Notes: generated from the letters alone by a model not told the origin. DNA of 64,000 bases from Plantactinospora mayteni (GCF_016862935.1 NZ_BONX01000007.1:1-64000); one strand, 5' to 3'; shown: positions 23,559 to 32,345, numbered from the stretch's first letter. Program-made: numbers and translations.

Positions 23559-26317
23559 CGCTGCTCCAGGCTGGTGCGCAGCTTGGAGGCCAAGTCGGTG
23601 GTGGCCTCGGCGGGTTCGGTGTCCAGGTCCGCGAGGGCCTTGGTCAACGCGCGCAGCAGGGCGCGGATGCCGTCGGGGTCGCGTAGGGCGTGGCGGGCGT
23701 GCATGGCTTTGCGGTACAGCTCCTCGTTGTAGCGGTCCAAACCGATCGCCTTGTCGAGCAGGTCGGACGCGGCCTGCGGGTCGGATTCGAGCAGGTCGTC
23801 GGCGAGCAGCAGGTGGGCTTCGGTGCCCCATTGGCGGGCCTTCTCTCGGTGCGGGTCGACCCATTCGTAGTCGCAGCCTTCGGCGAGCGGCGCGGTGTAC
23901 AGGTCGCAGGCTTCGCGTAGCAGGTCGGTGCGGGCCGGGGCGGAGGCGAGTTGGGCGCGGGTGAGCAGGTCCCGCAGCTGCCACAGGTCGACCTGCACGG
24001 TGGTGGGGTCGAGCCGGTAGCGGGCGGAGGCGCCGCGTTTGAGGACGTACCCGCCGGTGATCGGTCCACCCGCGCGGCCGAAGACGTGGCGCAGGTTGGA
24101 GGCGTTGGTGTGCACCAGTTGCTTGGCCTGGCGGCGCCGCACGTCGGGCACCAGGTGTTCGGCGATGGTCTCGGTGTCCGCGCCGTCGGGGTGGCAGGCG
24201 AGGTAGACGGCCAGTTCGGCGGCCCGACTGCGTAGGTCCCGTCCCGGCAGGGTGATGTCCTTCACCTCCGGGGTGCCCAGCACCCGCAGGCGCACCTTGA
24301 CGCGCGGCGTGCCGTCCACGGCAGGCGGTGGGGCGTCGAGCGGATGCGCCGCCGGTGCCGTTTCGCCTGCCGGCCCGGTCGTGGTGGGTGGAACCGTGGC
24401 GGGCTCGTTGGCTGGGGCGGTGGGCCGCGGCGGGGCGGGCGGCCGGAGGACCGGGTTGGGTGGTTCGCCGGTGTGGGCCTCGCGCAGGGTGGTCAGGATC
24501 GCCACGGCCTCGGCGGTGTCGAGCACGGCGACGCGTTCGCCGATCGCCTCGACCGCCGGCCCGTCGGCGACGCTGGTGTGCCCGCCGCTGCTGACGGTGA
24601 TGGTGGACCCGTGCGGCCATTCGCCGAGCAGCAGCGCGGAGACGTCCAGGCCCTTGCCGAGGCCGAAGCTGACCCGGGCGCGCATCCGCGCTCCGGCGGG
24701 TGGGGTTTCGCAGATCAGCAGCACCGGTGGAAGGGCTTCTTCGTCGGGGGCGCGTTCGCGCAGCGCGTCGAGGTCGGTGAGGCTGTGTTCGTCCAGGACC
24801 CGGGCGCGGTGCAGCAGTCGGGCGTCCAGCAGGGACAGGGCGTGGTCGATGTCGTCGGCGATGTGCAGGCGCGGCCAGGGGCCGAGGGCGGCGGCGTCGG
24901 CGCCGATCAGCGTGGTCAGGGTGGTGCCGTCGATGACGACTTCGCCGCGCCGGTCCGGTTCGCGGGGGCCGCCGGAGGCCAGGGTGGCGATGAGGGCGGC
25001 GCGGGCGGCGGCGTGGGCGCCGTCGCCGACGAGCCCGACTCCGTCGGGCGGCAGCAGGGGCAGGGCGGGCCCGGCGGCGGCGCGTTCGGCCGGGTCGCTC
25101 GGGGTGGGCAGATCGGGGTTGCGGGTGACCTGGCGGTGCAGTTCGGCGACGGGTGGGGGCAGCTCGGGCGGTTCGTCGTCTTCGTTGACTTTGCCGGGAA
25201 TGAAGCGGCGGCGGCGTTGCAACCACACCATGGCGGCGGCGGCGACGATCGCGGCGGCCAGGGTCCACGGGACGAAGCTGCCGCCGGGCAGGCGGACGCC
25301 GTCCTCGTCGGCGGACGGGCGGTCGTCCTGCGCGTCGTCGGCCGGGCTCGCCGTCGTGGTGGGGGTCGCCGTTGTCGGTGAGGCCGGGGCGGACTGGCGC
25401 GGCGTGGCCGGCGCCGAGCTGGTGGCCGGCGTCGGGGCGGCACCCGGCGCGGCGGTCGTGGCCGAGGGGGTGGCGGACGGCGTGGTCGACGGGGGTTCGA
25501 CCACGCCGTCCGGGTCCTGGGTGGGTGCCGTGCTGCTGGCCGACGGTGCCGGGGTCGGCTCCTGGGTGGGGGCGGGGTCCGGGTTCGGCTCGGCGGTCGG
25601 CGGCGGTGAGGTGAGGGCTGGCGCCGCGTTCGCGGGAGGTTTCGCGTCGGCGGGTAGCCGCAGGTCCCAGCCAGGGTAGATGAGGTTGCAGTCGCGCAGC
25701 GTGCCGCCGACTTTCGGGAAGTGGCGGTGCCAGTTCAGCTCGCAGATCTCCGGCCAGCGGTTGGCGTCGCCGAGCCACTCCTTGGAAATCTTGGACAGGG
25801 TGTCGCGGCGTTCGACGACGTAGCTGTACGTCTCGTCCCCGACGTGGATGGTGGCCGGGCCTTGCTGCACCAGCACCGGTGGGGTGGCCTTCACGACCTG
25901 GACAGCCGGAGGGCGGGCCTGGGCGGGGGCGGGACTCGCGGCGGCTGGGGCGCCACTGAACAGGGTGCCCAGCGTCAGCGCCGTGATCAAGGTGGCGGCG
26001 GCCAGCCGGAGCGGGTTCGCGGTGCGGCGGGTGGTGGCCCGGGTGGGCAGGCCGCGCCAGGCGGCGCGGGCCTCGGTGGCGATGGCGTGCAGGAACGCCG
26101 CCCACAGCAGCCAGGCGGCTACCGCGAGGGCGTCGAGGATGACCGCGTCGGTGACCGGCGTGGTGATCCACCCGGCGAGTTGGTCACCTGTCGGAATCCG
26201 GGACGGAAGCGGCCAGCCGATGAACGCGACGAGGGCGGCGGGCAGCCCGGCGACGGCCGCCGCCAGCAGCACGGCGGCGACGGCGCGGACGGCGAGGCGG
26301 CGGACGGTGCCGAGCAT
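23555..26317 (-). CDS. Membrane protein with LysM and BTAD transcriptional-activator-like domains
   Basis: ATG 26317 has GGGAGG upstream; the frame is open further, but into the end of the previous gene. The 920-aa product has two or three N-terminal TM segments (VRAVAAVLLAAAVAGLPAAL and later). A LysM domain follows (YVVERRDTLSKISKEWLGDA, about residues 165-215), then a long Thr/Pro/Ala-rich linker and another TM (WTLAAAIVAAAAMVWLQRRR). A large cytoplasmic part contains a winged-helix region (VRLRVLGTPEVKDITLPGRD) and a BTAD helical domain (LWQLRDLLTRAQLASAPART). It may sense the cell wall and regulate or scaffold the pilus. Such LysM-BTAD proteins are known beside actinobacterial Tad loci; the mechanism is inference. 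Confidence 0.8.
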   Translation of the reverse strand: MLGTVRRLAVRAVAAVLLAAAVAGLPAALVAFIGWPLPSRIPTGDQLAGWITTPVTDAVILDALAVAAWLLWAAFLHAIATEARAAWRGLPTRATTRRTANPLRLAAATLITALTLGTLFSGAPAAASPAPAQARPPAVQVVKATPPVLVQQGPATIHVGDETYSYVVERRDTLSKISKEWLGDANRWPEICELNWHRHFPKVGGTLRDCNLIYPGWDLRLPADAKPPANAAPALTSPPPTAEPNPDPAPTQEPTPAPSASSTAPTQDPDGVVEPPSTTPSATPSATTAAPGAAPTPATSSAPATPRQSAPASPTTATPTTTASPADDAQDDRPSADEDGVRLPGGSFVPWTLAAAIVAAAAMVWLQRRRRFIPGKVNEDDEPPELPPPVAELHRQVTRNPDLPTPSDPAERAAAGPALPLLPPDGVGLVGDGAHAAARAALIATLASGGPREPDRRGEVVIDGTTLTTLIGADAAALGPWPRLHIADDIDHALSLLDARLLHRARVLDEHSLTDLDALRERAPDEEALPPVLLICETPPAGARMRARVSFGLGKGLDVSALLLGEWPHGSTITVSSGGHTSVADGPAVEAIGERVAVLDTAEAVAILTTLREAHTGEPPNPVLRPPAPPRPTAPANEPATVPPTTTGPAGETAPAAHPLDAPPPAVDGTPRVKVRLRVLGTPEVKDITLPGRDLRSRAAELAVYLACHPDGADTETIAEHLVPDVRRRQAKQLVHTNASNLRHVFGRAGGPITGGYVLKRGASARYRLDPTTVQVDLWQLRDLLTRAQLASAPARTDLLREACDLYTAPLAEGCDYEWVDPHREKARQWGTEAHLLLADDLLESDPQAASDLLDKAIGLDRYNEELYRKAMHARHALRDPDGIRALLRALTKALADLDTEPAEATTDLASKLRTSLEQR

Positions 26318-26334
26318 CGAGACCCGCCTCCCTT

Positions 26335-26853
26335 CTACGGTTCCACGGCGGTGGCGGTCGCCTGCGCGGCGATCGGGATGGAGGTGATGCCGACCATTTG
26401 CAGCAGTTGCGTTTGCCGGTCGGTGGTGACCGTGACGGTGACGGTGTTGCCGGCCACGGTGACGGTGCCGGACAGTCCGGCGTTGGCCACCCACTGCTCG
26501 GCGGTGTTCTGGGCTTTGACCGGGTCGAGTCGGATCACGCCGGTCTCCCGCAGGTACAGCACGTCGAGTTCCCGGGCGCCGGCACGGGCCGATGACTGCG
26601 CGATGGACACGGCGTCGACCTTCGTGGCGATGGCGAGGCCGGCGTCGAGGACGAGCGCGGCGAACGCCAGCCCGGCCAGGCTGGTGATGACGGTGTAGCC
26701 GGACACCGATCCGGCATCCTTCGTGGCGATGGCGAGGCCGGCGTCGAGGACGAGCGCGGCGAACGCCAGCCCGGCCAGGCTGGTGATGACGGTGTAGCCG
26801 GACACCGATCCGGCATCACGGTCGCGCCGGTTGCTCCACTGTGGCTGCCTCAT
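26335..26853 (-). CDS. TadE-like pseudopilin with duplicated leader/TM unit
   Basis: The 172-aa product starts RQPQWSNRRDRDAGSVSGYT. The 33-residue unit beginning DAGSVSGYTVITSLAGLAFA and ending LAIATK occurs twice in tandem without a change, encoded by a perfect 99-bp repeat. Each copy contains a Gly-leader-like site and a hydrophobic segment, so the protein has two cleavage or TM units in place of one. The remaining part (VDAVSIAQSSARAGARELDV and the beta-rich C-terminus TVTVTTDRQTQLLQ) is typical of Tad pseudopilins. The Glu at position +5 of classical leaders is replaced by Tyr. The start overlaps the preceding stop as ATGA. The duplication may block function or be an assembly artefact. 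Confidence 0.8.
   Translation of the reverse strand: MRQPQWSNRRDRDAGSVSGYTVITSLAGLAFAALVLDAGLAIATKDAGSVSGYTVITSLAGLAFAALVLDAGLAIATKVDAVSIAQSSARAGARELDVLYLRETGVIRLDPVKAQNTAEQWVANAGLSGTVTVAGNTVTVTVTTDRQTQLLQMVGITSIPIAAQATATAVEP
26620..26817. repeat. Perfect 99-bp tandem duplication inside a pseudopilin gene
   Basis: Bases 26,620-26,718 and 26,719-26,817 are identical; each starts CTTCGTGGCGATGG and ends CCGGCATC on the plus strand. The period of 99 keeps the frame. The lack of any difference implies a recent event or an assembly effect. Confidence 0.9.
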
Positions 26854-27272
26854 GTGTCCGCCTTGTAGGTGGCGATGGGTTCGGTCGCGGTGCCGTGCAC
26901 GGTCTTGCTGGCGCCGACTGGTAGGCCGAGGTCGGACATTGGCACCACGCAGGTCACCGTCACGGAGACCTGCCCACCGCGATCGTGCTGCGCCGTGTTC
27001 GTGCTGGTAGTGCAGGTCCATGCGCTTCCGGCGGTGGTAGCGGTGACCGCGTCTTTCGCGGCCGTGACGGCGCCGGCCGGCGTGGGCGCGTCGGCCGCCG
27101 CTCGGGCCGCTGCCGCCGCTGCCGACTCGACGTCTATGACGGCAGAGGCTGCCCGGCCGCAGAAGATGAGGAACACCGCGACCAGGATCATGAACGGTGT
27201 GGCGAGCACGACCATCTCCGCCGACACCGATCCTCGGTCCGACACCGTCCCGCTGGCGCGCTTGGGAGTCAT
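26850..27272 (-). CDS. TadE-like pseudopilin
   Basis: The 140-aa product has a leader ending DRG followed by SVSAEMVVLATPFMILVAVF, i.e. Gly at -1, Glu at +5 and a hydrophobic helix, the class III prepilin pattern of TadE. The remainder is Ala/Thr-rich and ends with a beta-type domain (GGQVSVTVTCVVPMSDLGLP) with cysteines that may form a disulfide. It overlaps both neighbours by 4 bases. As a minor pilin it would be processed by the A24 peptidase and help assemble the Flp pilus. Confidence 0.8.
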   Translation of the reverse strand: MTPKRASGTVSDRGSVSAEMVVLATPFMILVAVFLIFCGRAASAVIDVESAAAAAARAAADAPTPAGAVTAAKDAVTATTAGSAWTCTTSTNTAQHDRGGQVSVTVTCVVPMSDLGLPVGASKTVHGTATEPIATYKADT

Positions 27273-27664
27273 GGCATTCCCGGTACCTTCTCGCGGGGAG
27301 CGGTCACGCTGACCGTGATCGGCAGTGACAGTCCGGGCACCACGGCGGCGGCGTTGCCGGTCACCGTCACCGTGGAGGTGGTCGCGGTATTGTTCGCGGT
27401 CACGCTGCGGTTGACCAGGATCGACCCGGCCGTCTGGTCGAGGATGGCGTTGGTGTCGTCGACACCCGCGCTGGCGGTGGACCCGTACGCGCGGGCGGTC
27501 TGCACGCCCTGGTTCGCGGCAGCCTGCGCGACGTGGGTGGCGTGTGCCCAGAACGCGAACTGCACGATGAGCAGCAACAGCAGACCGAGCAGCGGCATCG
27601 CGAGGGTCACCTCGACAGTGGCCGCGCCCCGGTCACTGCTGCTGCGCTTGCCGGGTCTGGTCAT
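27269..27664 (-). CDS. TadE-like pseudopilin
   Basis: The 131-aa product carries the leader DRG-AATVEVTLAMPLLGLLLL, with Gly at -1, Glu at +5 and a long hydrophobic helix continuing to about residue 40, then AHATHVAQAAANQGVQTARA and a small beta-rich C-terminus. This is the usual TadE architecture. It overlaps the flanking genes by 4 bases in the pilus operon. Two further pseudopilins follow it, so the system has three, as is common in actinobacterial Tad loci. Confidence 0.8.
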   Translation of the reverse strand: MTRPGKRSSSDRGAATVEVTLAMPLLGLLLLLIVQFAFWAHATHVAQAAANQGVQTARAYGSTASAGVDDTNAILDQTAGSILVNRSVTANNTATTSTVTVTGNAAAVVPGLSLPITVSVTAPREKVPGMP

Positions 27665-27882
27665 CCGCCGGGTGCCGGTGCCGGGGCGTCAAGGTCGATG
27701 TCGTTGGCCTTGTTGGTCACGGCTGTTGCCAGGATGGCGAGCACCGCGATGGCGAGCACGACCAGCAGCGACGCCACGAGGATGGTCTCGGTGGAGTATC
27801 CGTCGTCGCGGTAGCTGCGCACCAGTCGCTGCCTCGCGGTGCGGATGTGAGTGAGCAGGTAGTTCAGAGCCAGGTACGTCAT
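27661..27882 (-). CDS. Flp/TadE-type small pilin-like protein (73 aa)
   Basis: The 73-aa product has an N-terminal basic region (RTARQRLVRSYRDDG), a Gly-leader-like site and one strong hydrophobic helix (ETILVASLLVVLAIAVLAIL), then a short acidic/Pro tail. Size and layout suit the major pilin subunit (Flp-like), but Glu lies at +4 from the Gly rather than +5, and the leader is long. It sits between tadC and the TadE-like genes and overlaps the next gene by 4 bases. It is likely the major subunit, by position and size; that assignment is inference. Confidence 0.7.
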   Translation of the reverse strand: MTYLALNYLLTHIRTARQRLVRSYRDDGYSTETILVASLLVVLAIAVLAILATAVTNKANDIDLDAPAPAPGG

Positions 27883-27908
27883 GGTGTGACGCCTCCTTCA
27901 AACATGAT

Positions 27909-28814
27909 CTAGAGCGCTTCCAGAACCGTGGCGAACGCGGGATAGCCGATGAAGATGAGGAACCCGCCGAGCAGCCCGACCACCGGCAGCACCATGCGTT
28001 CGGTGGCCGAGGTGGCGGCGGATTCGGCCTCGGCGAGCTGGTGCGCGGACAGCGCGGCCGACCGGGCGGTCAGGGTCGCTTTGATGCGGGCGCCTTCACT
28101 GCCCGCGAGGGACAGCGCGGCGGCCAGTTCGGCCAGGGTGGACACGCCGGTGGTGTCGCCGAGCGAGCCGATGGTCTGCCACGGCGGGACGCGGGTCAGG
28201 TGCGCCGCCTCGACCGCCTGCCGCAGGGCGCGTTGCGCCCAGTCGGTGGGCTCGTCGGTGGCGTCGCGTAGGGCTTGGTCGACTCCGGCGCCGCCGGCCA
28301 GAGAGATGACGACCATGTCGAGCATGCTGGCAGTGGCGTCGCGCAGTTCCTTGCGCCGCTTGGCCGCCTCGGAGGCCAGCGCGAGGTCGGGGACGAACAG
28401 GCCGAGCGCGGCGCCGACCAAGGCGGCCCACAGCGGGGTCTGCCAGCCGATGGTGATCCCACTGAGGTACAGGATGCCCGCCAGCGCCGGCACGGCGAGG
28501 AAGCCGCACAACGCCATGGCTGCCTGCTCGGCGAGGTGGCGGGCCGGGTCGCGTCCACAGATGGCCAGATCACCGATGGTCACCGTACGCGGAAGGCCGG
28601 CGCGGGCCAGCAGCTGCACCGCCGGATTGCCCAGGCCGGCGATCCAGCCGCCGGGCTCGGGCGGCAGCAGCAGCGGCATCGGAGTCACGGTCGGCGCGGG
28701 CGGGTGCAACGCCGCGAACGCCTGCGCCAGGGTCAAGCGGGCCGGCAGCAGCCAGCCGACCAGCAACGCGAAACCGGCACCGAACCCGGCACCGAGCAGC
28801 AGCGGCCCGGTCAT
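27909..28814 (-). CDS. tadC: TadC-like type II secretion F family protein
   Basis: The 301-aa polytopic membrane protein has hydrophobic segments at about residues 5-25, 105-125 and 130-150, and a C-terminal one (VLPVVGLLGGFLIFIGYPAF). Between them is the cytoplasmic T2SF helical domain (LRDATASMLDMVVISLAGGA, GVDQALRDATDEPTDW). With TadB it forms the inner-membrane platform on which the TadA ATPase extrudes pilin. ATG 28814 overlaps the tadB stop as ATGA. The split into TadC versus TadB rests on order and length and is reasonably sure. Confidence 0.85.
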   Translation of the reverse strand: MTGPLLLGAGFGAGFALLVGWLLPARLTLAQAFAALHPPAPTVTPMPLLLPPEPGGWIAGLGNPAVQLLARAGLPRTVTIGDLAICGRDPARHLAEQAAMALCGFLAVPALAGILYLSGITIGWQTPLWAALVGAALGLFVPDLALASEAAKRRKELRDATASMLDMVVISLAGGAGVDQALRDATDEPTDWAQRALRQAVEAAHLTRVPPWQTIGSLGDTTGVSTLAELAAALSLAGSEGARIKATLTARSAALSAHQLAEAESAATSATERMVLPVVGLLGGFLIFIGYPAFATVLEAL

Positions 28815-29644
28815 GACGGCCTCCTCGGTGTGTCGACCCCGACGCGGGCTAGCCGCGAGATACCCACGAACCCGGCGGCGAAGATCAGCCCGACCACGAC
28901 CAGGACGAGCTGCCCCATCAGGTCGTCGTACGGGGCGAGGAACTTGCGGTTGAACAACGTCAGCCCGGCGGCCATCGCGAGGGTGAAGATGACGATGATG
29001 CGGGCGTTGGTGCGAATCCGCGCGTGGCCAGGGGCGATACGCAGCCGCAGGTTGGCCCGCTCACGTGCCCGGCGGGCCATCTCCGACAGCAGCTCGGCCA
29101 GTTGCCTCGACTGGCGTTGGCTGGCCTGCAACAGCGCCCGCACGACCAGGCGTCCGGTCGGGTCGTCCATCCGCTCCCGCAGCTCGGTCAGCGCCACCGG
29201 CAGGCGGGTGCCCAGCCGCAGCGAGGCGGCCAAGTCGGCGATGTCGTCGTGGATGGCCGGTGGGGCGAATGGGGCGGTGACGAGGATGGTCTGCTCGAGC
29301 CCGGCCGCGGTGGACAGGTTGTCACGCAGCATTTCCGCCCACGCCGCGACCGCCTCGGTGCGGGCCAGGGCCTGCTTCTGGTGCCGGTCCGAGCCGAGCG
29401 CGGTCGGCAGGGCGTAGGCGGCGATGCCGGCCAGCAGAGCCCCGACCGGCCACCGGGTCCACAACCCGACGGCCGCCGCGATGAGCACCGCGATGGCGGC
29501 CCGGATCAGCATCTCCCTCGTGAGTACCGGGGGGCGCAGCACGGTGGGCTGCACGGCCCGCCTGCGGAGGCCCGCGACGACACCGAACACGCTGAGGGCG
29601 AACCCTGCGCCGAGCAGCGCGACGACAGCGACCATGCCCGTCAC
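28811..29644 (-). CDS. tadB: TadB-like type II secretion F family protein
   Basis: GTG 29644 gives a GTGA overlap with the tadA stop; GTG 29647 and ATG 29635 are in-frame alternatives. The product of about 277 aa has N-terminal TM segments (VAVVALLGAGFALSVFGVVA and another near residue 50-70). The T2SF domain follows (EMLRDNLSTAAGLEQTILVT, LTELRERMDDPTGRLVVRAL, then the ASQRQSRQLAELLSEMA helix), and the C-terminal TM segments include QLVLVVVGLIFAAGFVG. It forms the assembly platform with TadC. All operon genes from SAF to peptidase are closely packed and probably co-transcribed. Confidence 0.85.
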   Translation of the reverse strand: MTGMVAVVALLGAGFALSVFGVVAGLRRRAVQPTVLRPPVLTREMLIRAAIAVLIAAAVGLWTRWPVGALLAGIAAYALPTALGSDRHQKQALARTEAVAAWAEMLRDNLSTAAGLEQTILVTAPFAPPAIHDDIADLAASLRLGTRLPVALTELRERMDDPTGRLVVRALLQASQRQSRQLAELLSEMARRARERANLRLRIAPGHARIRTNARIIVIFTLAMAAGLTLFNRKFLAPYDDLMGQLVLVVVGLIFAAGFVGISRLARVGVDTPRRPS

Positions 29645-30951
29645 CACCCGATCCGTTCGATGGTGGCCGCGCGCAGCCCGGCGGCCTCCAGCCGGTCAAG
29701 GGTTTCAGCGCGCAGCGGGGTGTTCGGCACCGCGCGGCGGTCCGGGCCGGGCCGCCACACCTCGTTGGAGGCGACATCGCGGCCGTCGAACCCGACGACC
29801 TCGCGGACGCTGGACACCACGCGCTTGCGGTCCGGTGTCCAGTCCAGGTGCACGACCAGGTGCACAGACTCGGCGATGAGCATCGCCGACGCCTCGAACG
29901 TGAGCCGTTCCGGGGCCTGGACCGCGTACATCATCAGCCGGGTGAACGCCTGCCCCGACGAGGACGCGTGCACCGTGGCGAACGAGCCGTCGTTGCCCTG
30001 CGACATCGCCTTGAGCAGGTCGATCACCTCGTCGCCGCGCGCCTCACCGACCACCACCCGGTCCGGGCGCATCCGCAGCGCGGTGCGCACCAGCGCCGAC
30101 ATGCTGACCGCGCCGACGCCTTCCAGGTTCGCCCGCCGGGACTGGAACGCCAGCACGTTCGGGTGCACGTCGGGGTCGTACAGCTCCAGCTCGTACGCGT
30201 CCTCGATGGTGATTAGCCGCTCCGTCACCGGGATGGCGCGGGCGGCGGCGCGGGCGAAGGTGGTCTTGCCGGTGTTGGTGCCCCCGGCGAAGATCGTGTT
30301 CAGGTGGGCGCGCATCGCGGCCTGGATCACCTCGGCCATGCCCGCCGAGAGCATGCCGCGGCCCACCAGGTCGTTGAGATTCGCCTCGATCATCGTGGCG
30401 CGACGGATCGACAGCGACGGCCGCGCCGACACCGACATCACCGCGCACAGCCGCGACCCGTCGCGCAGCCGCAGGTCCAGCACCGGGTTGTTGCGGTCGA
30501 AGGTGCGTTCCTGGCCGGTGCCCTTCTCGTCGTCGCCGATCGCGGCCTCCGAGGCGAACGCGCGGATCAGTTCCACCAGCTCGTCGTCGGACTCGGCGAT
30601 CGGCGAGACCCGTTCGTAGCTGCCGTCGGTGCGGTGGACGAAGACGTTGTTGCAGCCGTTGGCCTCGATGTTCTCCACGTCCTTGTCGCCGAGCAGGCTC
30701 TCCAGCCCACCGGCGCCGGCGATGCGATCCACGATGGCCCGGCTGACACGGGCCTCGGCCTGCGCGGACAGCGGCGCATCGCCTCGGGCGACGGCCTGCT
30801 GGGCGTGGGCGTCGAGCACGTCGGCGGTGTACCGCTCGGCCAGGCGCCGCCGTTCGGCGATCGGCATCGGCCCGGTGCCGGCGTGCGCGGCCATTTGCCC
30901 GGCGACCAGGCCGCGTAGCTCGACGACGAGTTCAGCCTCGGTGGCCATCAC
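29641..30951 (-). CDS. tadA: TadA/CpaF family secretion ATPase
   Basis: The 436-aa product has an N-terminal helical domain and then the secretion-ATPase core: Walker A AGGTNTGKTTFARAAARAIP (about residue 225), an Asp box TIEDAYELEL, Walker B-region MRPDRVVVGEARGDEVIDLL and a His box FATVHASSSG. This is the motor of Tad pili and, in its CpaF form, is soluble and hexameric. GTG 30951 overlaps the tadZ stop as GTGA; ATG 30948 is the other possible start. All key motifs are present, so it should be active. It is placed between TadZ and TadB as in typical Tad operons. Confidence 0.9.
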   Translation of the reverse strand: MMATEAELVVELRGLVAGQMAAHAGTGPMPIAERRRLAERYTADVLDAHAQQAVARGDAPLSAQAEARVSRAIVDRIAGAGGLESLLGDKDVENIEANGCNNVFVHRTDGSYERVSPIAESDDELVELIRAFASEAAIGDDEKGTGQERTFDRNNPVLDLRLRDGSRLCAVMSVSARPSLSIRRATMIEANLNDLVGRGMLSAGMAEVIQAAMRAHLNTIFAGGTNTGKTTFARAAARAIPVTERLITIEDAYELELYDPDVHPNVLAFQSRRANLEGVGAVSMSALVRTALRMRPDRVVVGEARGDEVIDLLKAMSQGNDGSFATVHASSSGQAFTRLMMYAVQAPERLTFEASAMLIAESVHLVVHLDWTPDRKRVVSSVREVVGFDGRDVASNEVWRPGPDRRAVPNTPLRAETLDRLEAAGLRAATIERIGW

Positions 30952-31685
30952 GCCTCACCCCTTGCGCCTCGGTTGTTGCGGTTCACGGCCGGTGTGGGGA
31001 CGGTGGGCGGCGTGGCGAGACTGGTGGCCAGGGCGCGGGCAGCGGCCGGCAATCCACGGCGGGTCCACACTTTGCTGAGCTGGCGCCGCCCGGCGACCAC
31101 GTCGGCGGCCCGGTGGTCCCACGGCACCTCCGCCGCGACCTGCAGGCCGGTCCGTTCGGTGATTTCGGCGTGTGTGTAGCGGCTCCCGTCGACCAGCACC
31201 AGCCGGGTGGTCTCGGCGGGTAGGTCGGCGTCGGCGAGCCGGAGCAGCGACCCTTCATCACCGCGTGCGAGCACCAACACCGTGTCGGCCTGCTCGACGA
31301 CGGCCGCGCTCGGCGCGCCGGGTTCCAGCCGCCCCACATCCGCGATCGTGGGCCGCTCCTTCGTCCACAGCGCAAGGTTCGCCTCCAAGAGCAGCCCCAC
31401 CGCGACGGTGGCCAGATGCCGGCCCGCCGGGGCGAGCGCCACATCGGCCCCGCACGGCAGGCGGGTCAGATGCGCGTCGAGGGTGGCGCTGCCGGTGCGG
31501 CTCTGCGTGGCGAGGGTCGCCACTCCGGGGCTGTCCGGCAGCCAGTGCCAGGCACCGAGGTCCCCACCGGCGCAGTCTGCTTCGACGACGATCGGCGCGT
31601 CGTCACCGGGCCACACGGCCGCCAGCACCACGGCCAGGGTGGTCACCCCGGCCGACCCCTTCGTAGACGTGACCGCGATCAGCAT
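30948..31685 (-). CDS. TadZ/CpaE-like MinD/ParA ATPase
   Basis: The 245-aa product starts LIAVTSTKGSAGVTTLAVVL, with a deviant Walker A that retains KGSAGVTT, as in MinD/ParA proteins. There is an acidic PIVVEADCAGGDLG following it and later QADTVLVLARGDEGSLLRLA. TadZ/CpaE proteins localise the pilus machinery at the cell pole. It is followed by tadA with a 4-base overlap and preceded by the SAF protein, whose stop lies 3 bases upstream of this start. The family is sure; polar localisation is by analogy. Confidence 0.8.
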   Translation of the reverse strand: MLIAVTSTKGSAGVTTLAVVLAAVWPGDDAPIVVEADCAGGDLGAWHWLPDSPGVATLATQSRTGSATLDAHLTRLPCGADVALAPAGRHLATVAVGLLLEANLALWTKERPTIADVGRLEPGAPSAAVVEQADTVLVLARGDEGSLLRLADADLPAETTRLVLVDGSRYTHAEITERTGLQVAAEVPWDHRAADVVAGRRQLSKVWTRRGLPAAARALATSLATPPTVPTPAVNRNNRGARGEA

Positions 31686-31688
31686 GGC

Positions 31689-32345
31689 TCAGTCCTGCGC
31701 AACCGCGATCGACATGTCACCTGCGGCGCCGGCCACCCGGGCCGCGTCGGCCCGCGCCACGAGCAGCGACACCACGAAGGAGCCAGCGCCGTCGGTGGCC
31801 GCGACGCGTACCACGGTCGCCTTCACCGGATCGGGCGCCGCCGACGCCGAAGGCGCCGGCTGGGCCTCACCTTCCTTGGCCACTGGGATCACCAGCACCC
31901 GCACGCCTGGAGTCACCCCCGATGCGAGCCGACCGGCCTTCACCGGGATCGCCACCACCGCCTGCCCCGACGGCGGCCACGCCGCTGGTCCGAGCTGCGA
32001 CTCGGTCAGCAGCGACCCCGCCGCGAGCGGCACCACAGCCGTCGCGCCGATCACCTGCGACGCCCCGGATGCCGGCACCAGCGCGACGCCGGCATCCGGT
32101 ACGACCCGAACCACGCGAAGGTCAGCCACCGCGATCGTCTGCCCGGCCGCCACGGCACGCGTGACGGCGAGCACCTGAACCCGGGTGTCAGCGCGTACGT
32201 AGACCAACGCGAACGCCCCGGCGCAGACCACCATCGCGAGCAGGCTTACGATCAACAACCAGACCCGTCGCTTCGGTCGAAGCGACGGTGTCACCGCACG
32301 CGCGGTCGTCGGCTGGGCGCGCGACGGCACCACTCCTACGGTCAT
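31689..32345 (-). CDS. SAF-domain pilus assembly protein (CpaB/RcpC-like)
   Basis: The 218-aa product has a cytoplasmic N-terminus, one TM segment (LLIVSLLAMVVCAGAFALVY, about residues 30-50) and an SAF domain with VLAVTRAVAAGQTIAVADLR and PLAAGSLLTESQLG. CpaB/RcpC proteins take part in Tad pilus assembly through the cell envelope; in actinobacteria the domain lies outside the membrane. It is the first gene of the pilus operon, so the operon promoter should be in the gap upstream (32,346 onward). The C-terminal part is beta-rich with KATVVRVAATDGAGSFVVSL. The call rests on domain pattern and position. Confidence 0.8.
   Translation of the reverse strand: MTVGVVPSRAQPTTARAVTPSLRPKRRVWLLIVSLLAMVVCAGAFALVYVRADTRVQVLAVTRAVAAGQTIAVADLRVVRVVPDAGVALVPASGASQVIGATAVVPLAAGSLLTESQLGPAAWPPSGQAVVAIPVKAGRLASGVTPGVRVLVIPVAKEGEAQPAPSASAAPDPVKATVVRVAATDGAGSFVVSLLVARADAARVAGAAGDMSIAVAQD

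Noticed and set aside
23559-26171. Minus-strand 1,112-codon frame extending the prepilin peptidase upstream
   Set aside because: The extra 870 codons are a Pro/Arg/His-rich shadow of the LysM-BTAD gene; the peptidase GTG at 23558 with a GTGA overlap is the real start.
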